DNA from: Desulfuromonadales bacterium
Lineage (GTDB): Bacteria > Desulfobacterota > Desulfuromonadia > Desulfuromonadales > BM103
NCBI GenBank assembly: GCA_029859485.1
Contig: JAOUDB010000102.1
Span: 1-7,995, forward strand
DNA length: 7,995 bases
Direction of reading: 5' to 3'
Of the stretch, positions 1-6,556 are shown piece after piece. The stretch's first letter is position 1; every line of letters begins with the position of its first letter. The notes below the pieces were generated by a model. It was not told the DNA's origin. It did not search any database and saw only the letters and a program-made list of their open reading frames with translations. Both the position numbers and the translations under genes were made by a program.

Positions 1-1883
1 TTGCAGGCATCAACATCCATCATGCCGCGATCGGTCAGCCACTCGCGTGGCACGTAAGAAAGGTCAGGACGCTCACCGATTGCGATGATCACCTCGTCAG
101 CCTCAATCATTTCGCCATCTTTGGTCAGCAGCCCTTCTGCAGTGACTTTCTCAGTGAAGACCGGCCAGCGGATTTCGCCACCGAGAGCCTTAACGCAGTC
201 GATCTCGTGCTTGTAAGCTGCAGGGCGCTGGATATCTATGCACAGAACTTTTTCTGCGCCCATGGCGTAAGCACCAAGGCAAACGTCCATACCCGCGTTA
301 CCGGCACCGATGACAATGACACGTTTACCAACCTTGGGCTTTTTGCCGGCATTGACAGCCTTGAGGAAATCAAGGCCCTTGGTCATCAGTTCGTGTCCCG
401 GGAAAGGGATCACGACCGGATTATGGGCACCTGAGGCGATCACGACAGCATCGCTTTCTTTCTCGATGTTGGCGAAAAGAGCCGCATCGACCTTGGTCTT
501 ATTCTTGACCGTAATCCCTACATCCTTGATGCGCTGAATCTCAGATTCGAGGGAATCTGCCGGCAGACGATCCGTCGGAATAACTTGACGCAGTTTGCCG
601 CCGACCTCTTCGTCAGCCTCATAAACGGTCACGCCATGACCGAGCAGGCGCAGTTGCCATGCCGCCGCTAAACCGCCAGGGCCACCGCCAATAACTGCAA
701 CCTGTTTTCCTGTTTCAGCCTTCAGTTCGGGAGCTGCGACATTGCGCGACAAACGACCAAGCTCTTTCATGGCGACCGGTTTATCGATATAACGACGACT
801 ACAAGCATCCATACAGAGGTTCGGACAAACTTCACCACAAACACTGGCCGGGAACGGCGAGTATTTAAGGACCAGCTCGAGGGCTTCCTCGAATTTTCCC
901 TGGCGCAACAGATTAATGCGGTCCTGGGTCGGGATATTCGACGGACAGGCCACCTGGCAAGGCGCACCGAAACGTTTATCCTGCCAATGCGGAATCTTGA
1001 TGCGGTCGGCACCGGCATTAACCAGACCGGCGACGTGAGCGTAATCATCCTTGACGACATCAGCGAAAACACCGCCATCGCCGACCCATTTCTGGGTGCG
1101 GAATTCGCGCAAGGTTGTCCGCGAGCGGATATTACGTTCTTCGTAAGTCTTGGCAACAATCTTCTGCCACTCGGAGAAGTCGGTCAGCTCTTTTTCCAGC
1201 TGAGGACGACCAATCTTGCCCAGGAAGATAGGCATGTTTTCTTTCAGGAAAGCCTGATCGCCGTCATCCAGGGAGAGCACCCAGACATCATCCGAGAGAC
1301 CATCAACCGGTCCACGCACATAGATGGTACCACCGACCATCCCCATGCAGGAGCGATCGCCGAGAATCGAGGGGAGCTCTTCACGACCATAACCGCAGAC
1401 CACACCAATACCACCGCCCATGAACTCAAAAGAAAAGGAGCCGGTATTCTTGAGGATCCAGAACTCCGGAACGTCATAGGCCGGATCGTGCTTCATCAGC
1501 GAACCGGAACGAGTACCGACGCGACCCGCAACATAGATCTTGCCACTCGCTGCGCAGTGGGCCGTGGTGTCACCGCCATCACCAAGGATAGTCAGTTCGG
1601 CGCCGGCGTTCAGCCAACCGGCATCGGCAGGTGCCGAGCCTTCGACCACGATTTCTGTTCCTTCGAGGCCGAAAGAGCCAACCCGCTGACCCGGGTTTTT
1701 AACCCGAAACTTGAGCGGCCGACCATCTTCCGTCCACAGAGGACCACCAATATTGTGATGTCCTGAGGAGGTTACCTCAAATTCCGTCTCACCCTGCTCC
1801 AGCGAGCGGTAGATCTGCTGCAGAAGCGCCTGGGTGGAGATGCGGCGTTGTTTCGCGTCATAACCTGAAATTTTTGCTGCCAT
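1..1883 (-). CDS. GXGXG-domain / GltD-like FAD-NAD(P)H oxidoreductase fusion, third glutamate synthase subunit (3' partial)
   Basis: An uninterrupted frame of 627 codons starts at ATG 1883 and runs off the left edge, so the C-terminus is missing. AGAGG lies 7-8 nt before the start. Residues about 40-230 are glycine-rich and resemble the GXGXG beta-helix of the GltB C-terminus (for example GDGGD at 101-105 and GGGIG at 156-160). Next come the cysteines of a GltD/NfnB-type iron-sulfur domain: C309-x3-C313 and C349-x3-C353-x3-C357-x3-C361. An FAD-binding GGGPGG follows at 399-404, an NAD(P)H-binding GAGNAG at 526-531, and AIGERPD near 601-607, typical of this flavoprotein family. The likely role is to oxidise NAD(P)H and pass electrons through Fe-S clusters to the FMN synthase subunit encoded upstream. 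The GXGXG part would be structural and help hold the ammonia channel. In classical enzymes GXGXG sits at the end of GltB, so this is a rearranged fusion. About 100-150 residues probably lie outside the window. The family assignment is firm; the electron route is inferred. Confidence 0.9.
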   Translation of the reverse strand, partial: MAAKISGYDAKQRRISTQALLQQIYRSLEQGETEFEVTSSGHHNIGGPLWTEDGRPLKFRVKNPGQRVGSFGLEGTEIVVEGSAPADAGWLNAGAELTILGDGGDTTAHCAASGKIYVAGRVGTRSGSLMKHDPAYDVPEFWILKNTGSFSFEFMGGGIGVVCGYGREELPSILGDRSCMGMVGGTIYVRGPVDGLSDDVWVLSLDDGDQAFLKENMPIFLGKIGRPQLEKELTDFSEWQKIVAKTYEERNIRSRTTLREFRTQKWVGDGGVFADVVKDDYAHVAGLVNAGADRIKIPHWQDKRFGAPCQVACPSNIPTQDRINLLRQGKFEEALELVLKYSPFPASVCGEVCPNLCMDACSRRYIDKPVAMKELGRLSRNVAAPELKAETGKQVAVIGGGPGGLAAAWQLRLLGHGVTVYEADEEVGGKLRQVIPTDRLPADSLESEIQRIKDVGITVKNKTKVDAALFANIEKESDAVVIASGAHNPVVIPFPGHELMTKGLDFLKAVNAGKKPKVGKRVIVIGAGNAGMDVCLGAYAMGAEKVLCIDIQRPAAYKHEIDCVKALGGEIRWPVFTEKVTAEGLLTKDGEMIEADEVIIAIGERPDLSYVPREWLTDRGMMDVDAC

Positions 1884-1975
1884 ATTTAAAACCTCTAAAA
1901 AGGTTCGGGGCTCGCCTTTGGGGGCTAGGGACTAGATTTAACCAGCCCCGAGACCCCATCCTCTCGCCTCGAACT
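1884..1975 (-). repeat. Structured intra-operon spacer with nested inverted repeats
   Basis: This 92-nt spacer separates the second and third glt genes, which is odd because the first two overlap. An outer inverted repeat pairs 1903-1911 (gttcggggc) with 1966-1974 (gcctcgaac), with one mismatch that can be a G-U pair. An inner repeat pairs ggggct at 1921-1926 with agcccc at 1944-1949. A third short dyad, aacct (1890-1894) with aggtt (1901-1905), covers the ribosome binding site of the downstream gene. The ggggctagggactag tract resembles short degenerate intergenic repeats. No U-run typical of a terminator follows, so an RNA-stability or translation-control element, or an interspersed repeat, is more likely. 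The function is unknown. Confidence 0.45.
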
Positions 1976-3619
1976 TTAACATACGTATTGAATATCCAAC
2001 CTGTCTGCGACGGCCTTGTCCGTGGAGATCAAAGCATCGGAACGACCTACCGGCAACGATGAGTTGCCAATCGGGGCCATCAACTTCTTGAACTCGGTAT
2101 CCATGGCCAGGAAGTAATTGACAATATTCTCGGCGACCCGGTCGACATCGAGGCGATGCACCAACGGCTCTTCCTGGGTGGTGATACCAACCGGACAGAG
2201 GCCCGTGTTGCAAGCGTTGCAGCGGCCCATGTCATTGCCGACGCAACCAGCCATCTGCAAGATCAACTTACCGGTAAAAACACCGTTGGCACCGAGACAC
2301 ATCATTTTGAATGCGTCCGCCGCCAAGTCACCGGTTTTGCCAAGACCGCCAGCTGCCCAGAGTGGAATCTGGCCCTGGCGACCCTGGGCCGTCGCGGCCT
2401 GGTAGCAGTCACGCAGCTTGGATACGATTGGATGACCCGTGTGGTCGAGAGAGACCTCATGGGCCGCACCGGTACCACCATCAATGCCGTCAAGGAAGAA
2501 GCCACCGACGATATTGTAAGGGTCTCGCACCAGATTGTTGAAAACACTGACCGAAGTCGCCGACGCCGCAACCTTGATCGCCACAGGTACGCGGAACTTG
2601 AATGCCGAGTTGAAAGAGAGAAACATCTTCTGCACGCTCTCTTCAATAGAATAAAGGCCCTGATGGTTCGGTGGTGAGAGCAGGTCAGCCTTGGGCACAC
2701 CACGAATCGCCTGGATATGCTCGGCGACCTTGCCGGCCTGCAGAAGTCCGCCATCCCCGGGCTTGGCGCCCTGGCCAATCTTGATCAGGATACCGGCGGG
2801 ATCTTCAACCATATGCGGCATCGCCTTGGCGATCCGGTTCCAGCCGAAATGGCCGGAGGCGATCTGCAGGATCATGTATTTGAGATACCTGCTCTTGAGC
2901 AGCCGTACCGGAACACCACCCTCGCCCGAGCACATGCGTACCGGCATGCCGCACTCTTCGTTGAGGTAAGCGACGGCGATAGCGACGGCTTCCCACATCC
3001 GCCAGGAGAGGGCTCCAATCGACATGTCACCGATAATCACCGGGTAGATCCAGCGCACCGGCGGCATGGAGGCTTCCACCTGCAGGTTGTTCTGGTCATC
3101 CACGCTGAACGGCAGAGTCTGAGCGGGCATGATGCGGCCAAAGGGTGCGAGCAGATCGAAGGTATGCCGCTGGGCATCGAGACTCGGGTCGGTCATCTGC
3201 GAAATACGACCGATGCGCATCTTGTCGAGGGTCCGCACCGACGACTCAAGATTTTTCCGGCCACCGCGCTTGATCGAATCGCCACCGAGACAGCGGGTAA
3301 TAACCGGATGCCGGGTGTCCTGGTTTCTCTCAGGAGCGATAGCATCGTTGGGACAGACTTTCTCGCAGATACCACAGCCACGACAGTAGTGCTGCACGTC
3401 TTTGACCTGGCGAATAACCGGTACCGCCGAGAAGCGTTGTTGTGGATCGGGCAGCTCCCCTTCTGAGAAAACCATACGCCGACGCTCTACCTTGCATTCG
3501 ATGGCACGGAAGGAACATGCTGAAACACAGGAACCACAAAGAGTGCAGCGACTGGCGTCATACTTGATTTTCCAGGGCATGTCATTCGGTGTGACATGCT
3601 GAACTCTCATTGTCTCCAT
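1976..3619 (-). CDS. gltB: FMN-binding glutamate synthase subunit with N-terminal 2x[4Fe-4S] ferredoxin domain
   Basis: This 547-residue protein is the synthase core of the split GOGAT. It would use channelled ammonia and reduced FMN to convert 2-oxoglutarate to glutamate in the cytoplasm. Two ferredoxin motifs open it: C25-x2-C28-x2-C31-x3-C35 and C79-x2-C82-x2-C85-x3-C89. The TIM-barrel synthase domain covers roughly 150-510, with the family signatures GQGAKPGDGG (282-291), LLSPPNHQGLYSIE (313-326), DGIDGGTGAA (378-387) and AAGGLGKTGDLA (422-433). A cysteine group C459, C467, C470, C475 before PVGITTQ sits where the GltB [3Fe-4S] cluster is expected, but its spacing is non-canonical. The glutaminase and GXGXG domains of full-length GltB are missing and are encoded by the flanking genes, as in archaeal-type enzymes. 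GGAGG lies 7 nt before ATG 3619, which favours this start over the internal Met4. The gene overlaps the upstream stop by 13 nt, which implies translational coupling. Confidence 0.93.
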   Translation of the reverse strand: METMRVQHVTPNDMPWKIKYDASRCTLCGSCVSACSFRAIECKVERRRMVFSEGELPDPQQRFSAVPVIRQVKDVQHYCRGCGICEKVCPNDAIAPERNQDTRHPVITRCLGGDSIKRGGRKNLESSVRTLDKMRIGRISQMTDPSLDAQRHTFDLLAPFGRIMPAQTLPFSVDDQNNLQVEASMPPVRWIYPVIIGDMSIGALSWRMWEAVAIAVAYLNEECGMPVRMCSGEGGVPVRLLKSRYLKYMILQIASGHFGWNRIAKAMPHMVEDPAGILIKIGQGAKPGDGGLLQAGKVAEHIQAIRGVPKADLLSPPNHQGLYSIEESVQKMFLSFNSAFKFRVPVAIKVAASATSVSVFNNLVRDPYNIVGGFFLDGIDGGTGAAHEVSLDHTGHPIVSKLRDCYQAATAQGRQGQIPLWAAGGLGKTGDLAADAFKMMCLGANGVFTGKLILQMAGCVGNDMGRCNACNTGLCPVGITTQEEPLVHRLDVDRVAENIVNYFLAMDTEFKKLMAPIGNSSLPVGRSDALISTDKAVADRLDIQYVC

Positions 3620-4713
3620 CGCTGCACCTCCAGGTTGTTGTCGATGGCTACGATTTCACGCTCATGAGGGTAGATGTCCGTTTCCCAGTCGCGGTCAGGC
3701 AGGATGTCGTTGATACCACAAACTTCGGAGGAGATAACCACTGTGTCATTGGTACGGCCAACCACGACGGGGCGCAGCTTCTTGGCATCGCAGCAGGTAA
3801 ACATGGTGAAGTCGGGCAACACACCGATGATGGTGTTGGGGCCATTGATCTCCAGGTGAGCCAACGACTGGCGCATTGCCAGAAGTTGCTCTTTATCTTC
3901 GCGTTGCTCCAGATCACCAAAGGGTAAAGGCGTGACCACGTGCTTGTAATATCGCAGCGGCCAACGCAATTCACGATGCACGTAATGGAGCGTGTAGAGG
4001 AAACACTGGGAGTCAGACTCGAAACCGATATAGCCGCGATGCAGCTTGCGCTGGGCTTCAACGTTCTTCAGATAGAAAGTATTTTCACCGTTGGCCAGCG
4101 CCGTGTAACCCTGCATGAAAAAAGGGTGGGCAGCGTAACGCACGATATCGTAGTTGGTATTCTGACGACACTGGGCAGTGATCACCCTTGCGGTGAACTT
4201 CTCGTCCGGAGTCCAAAGTTTGAAATAGGTACCGATATCACGAGGGTCACCGATCTCCTTGAGGGTTACGACATCAGGCCAGAATGAGTAGACAAAGCCC
4301 TGCTCATCCTTCTCAAGAGCTTTGCGCAACTTAAGACGCATATCGAGGAGCAATTCCTCTTTGTCCTTCTGCTCGCCATTACGGAAATAACGTGGATAAT
4401 CGAAAGTCTCGAAAACATAGTTCGGCATGGCGTGAATATCCAGACCGGGTTGTGGGTCGGTTTCCGGAACCCACTGCATGACACGCTGGAAACCTGCCTC
4501 GTGCAGCATATCTTCGGCAAGCTTCAAACCCTCATCCGTGCATGCCATGGAGAGCGTTGGCAGATGTTTGTAATTTTCGAAGAGACCACCGAGATCGTGC
4601 ATGACCATGGCAAAGCCGGAGTTGTCATGCCCTTTCTGTTGGGACTCCATCAACTTCAGCGCGAGACTGGGATGGACATAATTTGAGCTTTTAATTGCAC
4701 CAATTCGGCACAT
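3607..4713 (-). CDS. Class II glutamine amidotransferase subunit of glutamate synthase (GltB N-terminal domain homologue)
   Basis: This 368-residue protein begins Met-Cys-Arg-Ile-Gly. Removal of the initiator Met would expose Cys2 as the N-terminal nucleophile of the Ntn-hydrolase glutaminase family. Other expected elements are QQKGHDNSGFA (25-35), corresponding to the substrate-loop region of class II amidotransferases; TALANGENTF (204-213), the counterpart of the usual HNGEINT loop; and ESDSQCF (232-238), the counterpart of the SDSE motif. RPVVVGR (314-320) and the following SSEVCGI resemble the end of the GltB glutaminase domain. It should hydrolyse glutamine and channel ammonia to the synthase subunit encoded immediately downstream. 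It is the first gene of the operon, with AGGAGGT 7 nt before the ATG and a sigma-54-like promoter about 100 nt upstream. Purine or asparagine biosynthesis amidotransferases are alternatives for the fold, but the neighbours make the glutamate synthase role far more likely. Confidence 0.9.
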   Translation of the reverse strand: MCRIGAIKSSNYVHPSLALKLMESQQKGHDNSGFAMVMHDLGGLFENYKHLPTLSMACTDEGLKLAEDMLHEAGFQRVMQWVPETDPQPGLDIHAMPNYVFETFDYPRYFRNGEQKDKEELLLDMRLKLRKALEKDEQGFVYSFWPDVVTLKEIGDPRDIGTYFKLWTPDEKFTARVITAQCRQNTNYDIVRYAAHPFFMQGYTALANGENTFYLKNVEAQRKLHRGYIGFESDSQCFLYTLHYVHRELRWPLRYYKHVVTPLPFGDLEQREDKEQLLAMRQSLAHLEINGPNTIIGVLPDFTMFTCCDAKKLRPVVVGRTNDTVVISSEVCGINDILPDRDWETDIYPHEREIVAIDNNLEVQRWRQ

Positions 4714-4816
4714 CTAGAGCACCTCCTGAAAAACATTCATTAAGTCCCTGGTTCATGGCAAAGTGCTTAGAATAAGGGCCATTACGTAAAAACAGAACAG
4801 CGGGGCGCTACTAAAT

Positions 4817-4832
4817 AGCAATCGTCATGCCA
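4817..4832 (-). promoter_or_regulatory. Sigma-54 (RpoN) -24/-12 promoter of the glutamate synthase operon
   Basis: Read on the minus strand the site is TGGCATGACGATTGCT. This matches the sigma-54 consensus TGGCACGRNNNTTGCW at all defined positions but one. The invariant GG and GC dinucleotides are separated by the required 10 nt. Transcription would begin near 4806, leaving a leader of about 93 nt before the first glt gene. Such promoters need an enhancer-binding activator (NtrC family), which fits nitrogen-regulated glutamate synthesis. The match and its position are seen in the sequence; activity and the identity of the activator are inferred. Confidence 0.75.
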
Positions 4833-4854
4833 CATACTCCGGGGATCGATCAGA

Positions 4855-4909
4855 CGCACCCAAATGCGCTGTAAAACCTTGAAGTTATTATTCAATTTGC
4901 TTCCAGGAA
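4855..4909. promoter_or_regulatory. Cluster of dyads upstream of the sigma-54 promoter, candidate activator sites
   Basis: Three dyads lie about 50-105 nt upstream of the predicted start at 4806. They are CGCA-N6-TGCG (4855-4868), TTGAA-N7-TTCAA (4879-4895) and TTCC-A-GGAA (4901-4909). None is a good match to the enteric NtrC site TGCACC-N5-GGTGCA. Sigma-54 promoters usually have dyad activator sites upstream, so these are positional candidates only. Some could be chance in this AT-rich stretch. Confidence 0.3.
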
Positions 4910-4950
4910 AAGACGCTTTAATACTCGCCACAGGGAGGACAAAGCAGTTA

Positions 4951-4986
4951 ATGAGTAACTATGTACTTGAAGTGAGTAACATATAA
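4951..4986 (+). other. 11-codon ORF, possible gene remnant or leader peptide
   Basis: ATG 4951 opens an 11-residue frame, MSNYVLEVSNI, that stops at TAA 4984-4986. AGGGAGG at 4932-4938 is 12 nt upstream, a long but possible spacing. A strong hairpin follows 6 nt after the stop. The peptide resembles the first residues of many ABC-transporter ATPases, so it may be the stump of a deleted gene. It also contains the direct repeat TGAGTAAC (4952-4959 and 4973-4980), which could instead be a protein-binding site. With so short a frame chance is a real possibility. Confidence 0.2.
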
Positions 4987-4992
4987 ACACAA

Positions 4993-5020
4993 ACGCCCCC
5001 CGCGTTAGCGCGGGGGGCGT
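4993..5020 (-). terminator. Rho-independent terminator of the ilvE transcript
   Basis: A perfect 12-bp stem (4993-5004 with 5009-5020), almost all G-C, closes a 4-nt loop. It lies 26 nt after the ilvE stop codon. On the minus strand the stem is followed by TTGTGTTTATAT, a moderately U-rich tail. The plus-strand tail (GTTTCAAAC) is weaker, so the main role is ending ilvE transcription before the glt promoter region. Confidence 0.85.
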
Positions 5021-5046
5021 GTTTCAAACAATGCTTTTACAACAGG

Positions 5047-6114
5047 TCAAAGCAGGTCAACCCAGCCATGCGGATCAGGCATACGACCATACTGAATATC
5101 GGTCAAGGTATCGTAAAGCTCCTGCGTCACTCGCCCTGTGATCTTACCATCCCCTATAACAACCGTACGATCCTTATAGGTAAACTGGCCAACGGGCGAG
5201 ACCACAACCGCGGTTCCTGTCCCGAAGGCTTCAGTGATACGACCACTCTCAACACCGGAAAAGATATCGCCAACCGACAAGGCACGCTCTTCGACTTCGA
5301 TCCCGTTATAACGGGCCAACTCCAGCACCGAGCGACGGGTAATTCCATCAAGGATCGTACCCTTCAACGGCGAGGTCACAAGCTTGCCATCACAGATAAA
5401 GCAGAGGTTCATACTACCGACCTCTTCAACATATTTCTTCTCTTTGGCGTCGAGCCAAAGAACCTGATCGTACCCCTTCTCCGCAGCTTCGCGAGCAGCA
5501 TACAGGCTCGCAGCGTAGTTGCCCCCGGTCTTGACTTCCCCGGTGCCACCATCGGCGGCACGCACATAGTGATCAGAGATCCAGATCTTGACCGGCGCCA
5601 GACCACCCTTGTAATAGGCACCAACCGGACAGACGATAATATAGCAAAGGTATTCTTCGGCGGGTCGCACACCCAGCATCGGTTCCGAGGCAATCATGGT
5701 CGGTCGGATATAGAGGCTGGTCCCTTCATTACGCGGCACCCAGTCTGACTCAAGCCGGACCAATTCTTTCAGGGAATGAAGCATGAACGCCTCATCAACC
5801 TCGGGCATACACATACGACGGGCGCTATGGTTAAAACGACGGAAGTTGTCCATCGGCCTGAAAAGCGCGATCCGCCCGTCCGGCCGGCGAAACGCCTTCA
5901 GCCCTTCGAATATCTCCTGTGCATAATGAAAGACCATGGCGGCCGGATCGAGGGAGAAATTCTGATAGGGCTGTATACGGGCATCATGCCAACCCTTACC
6001 CGCTTTATAATTCATGACAAACATGCGGTCAGAGAACTGCTTACCGAAGGTTAGTTCGCTTTCGTCACCAAGACGGGGCTTGAGTTTTTCCAGGGGAAGG
6101 ATTTGCAGGTCCAT
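5047..6114 (-). CDS. ilvE: Branched-chain amino acid aminotransferase
   Basis: This 355-residue protein is a PLP enzyme of fold type IV. It would catalyse reversible transfer of the amino group between glutamate and the 2-oxo acids of leucine, isoleucine and valine in the cytoplasm. The catalytic lysine is expected at K195 in GEVKTGGNYAAS (192-203). Other family marks are FEGLKAFR (69-76), SLYIRPTM (133-140), EVGSMNLCF (231-239), the cofactor phosphate-binding region GTILDGITRRSV (252-263) and EAFGTGTAVVVSP (295-307). The length fits the longer 350-360-residue bacterial and eukaryotic-like BCAT subgroup rather than the roughly 300-residue E. coli IlvE type. GAGGG lies about 10 nt before the ATG and a hairpin terminator follows. 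The gene is separated from the glt operon by terminator and promoter, so co-regulation is not implied, although glutamate links the two. D-amino acid aminotransferase or aminodeoxychorismate lyase are distant relatives and fit less well. Confidence 0.95.
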   Translation of the reverse strand: MDLQILPLEKLKPRLGDESELTFGKQFSDRMFVMNYKAGKGWHDARIQPYQNFSLDPAAMVFHYAQEIFEGLKAFRRPDGRIALFRPMDNFRRFNHSARRMCMPEVDEAFMLHSLKELVRLESDWVPRNEGTSLYIRPTMIASEPMLGVRPAEEYLCYIIVCPVGAYYKGGLAPVKIWISDHYVRAADGGTGEVKTGGNYAASLYAAREAAEKGYDQVLWLDAKEKKYVEEVGSMNLCFICDGKLVTSPLKGTILDGITRRSVLELARYNGIEVEERALSVGDIFSGVESGRITEAFGTGTAVVVSPVGQFTYKDRTVVIGDGKITGRVTQELYDTLTDIQYGRMPDPHGWVDLL

Positions 6115-6159
6115 ACGCTTGTCACCCTCTCTAAAAGTGCTGTTTTTATCAAGACTTCA

Positions 6160-6188
6160 AGCATATTTTTTAGCACAGGGCAAAACAA
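6160..6188 (-). promoter_or_regulatory. Possible sigma-70 promoter for ilvE
   Basis: On the minus strand TTGTTT (6188-6183) and TATGCT (6165-6160) are separated by 17 nt, about 46 nt before the ilvE start. The -35 box matches the consensus at 3 of 6 positions and the -10 box at 4 of 6, so support is modest. If it is inactive, ilvE would be transcribed from the promoter of the small gene upstream. Confidence 0.3.
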
Positions 6189-6238
6189 TCACGCAAGACA
6201 TTAAGCCGGCAGAAAGGCACAATGCGACAAAAAGACCG

Positions 6239-6412
6239 TCACGGATCAACCTCTCTGGCAAAATCCAGGCGCGCATCGCCATACAACAAATTACGCTTGT
6301 TGTCGTCGACTTCCTCCTCTTTAAAACGGTCGAGGAAACGATGGTACTCAGCCAAGTCGGCCAAATCTTTCATATCTACCGAAGAGCTTTTAACACGCCA
6401 CAAGTCTTCCAT
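6239..6412 (-). CDS. Small hypothetical protein, 57 residues
   Basis: ATG 6412 opens a 57-residue frame ending at TGA 6239-6241. GGAGG lies 5 nt before the start, among the best ribosome binding sites in the window, and a sigma-70-like promoter precedes it. The product begins MEDLWRVKSSSV and is highly charged: an acidic/basic stretch DRFKEEEVDDNKR at 28-40 is followed by a LLYGDARLDFARE tail at 42-54. It has no cysteines, signal peptide or membrane segment. The charge pattern suggests a soluble, largely helical protein. I recognise no family. It lies 124 nt upstream of ilvE on the same strand and might share its transcript. The strong ribosome binding site and spacing argue that it is a real gene; the function is unknown. 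Confidence 0.65.
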   Translation of the reverse strand: MEDLWRVKSSSVDMKDLADLAEYHRFLDRFKEEEVDDNKRNLLYGDARLDFAREVDP

Positions 6413-6454
6413 AAGAGCCTCCCTAAAAACTGCACCAAGGTAAACGACAAACCA

Positions 6455-6482
6455 AGGATAACCCTTTACATATATTTTTCAA
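6455..6482 (-). promoter_or_regulatory. Sigma-70-like promoter of the small 57-residue gene
   Basis: On the minus strand TTGAAA (6482-6477; 5 of 6 to consensus) and TATCCT (6460-6455; 4 of 6) are separated by 16 nt. Transcription would start near 6448, about 36 nt before the ATG at 6412. Just upstream is an AT-rich tract with the palindrome GGTA-N5-TACC (6483-6495), flanked by ACATATAT repeats (6468-6475, 6496-6503). Confidence 0.45.
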
Positions 6483-6556
6483 GGTATTTTTTACCACATA
6501 TATTAGAACGCAGTCTCACAAAATTCATCCCTTCGCAGCACAACCTCCCTTAATGC

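Noticed and set aside
987..1766. Long plus-strand open frame (259 codons) opposite the GXGXG-GltD gene
   Set aside because: It is fully antisense to a gene with clear domains, has no family motif or convincing ribosome binding site, and follows from codon usage on the other strand.
2717..3466. Plus-strand open frame (249 codons) opposite the FMN synthase gene
   Set aside because: It is antisense to a strongly supported gene, with biased His/Arg/Asp composition and no recognisable domain.
4714..4806. Possible glutamine riboswitch or leader peptide in the glt leader
   Set aside because: I could not find a conserved riboswitch core. The short frames (for example MALILSTLP) lack ribosome binding sites, and the ATGGC/GCCAT dyad is only 5 bp.
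4855..4868. Enteric-type NtrC binding site
   Set aside because: Only one half resembles GCACC and the spacing of the other half is off, so it was kept only as a generic dyad.
5068..5748. Plus-strand open frame (226 codons) opposite ilvE
   Set aside because: It is a shadow of ilvE codon usage with no motif and no good ribosome binding site.
6014..6553. Plus-strand open frame (179 codons) crossing the ilvE start and the small gene
   Set aside because: It runs antisense across two minus-strand genes and their promoters, its composition is low in structure, and no ribosome binding site was found.
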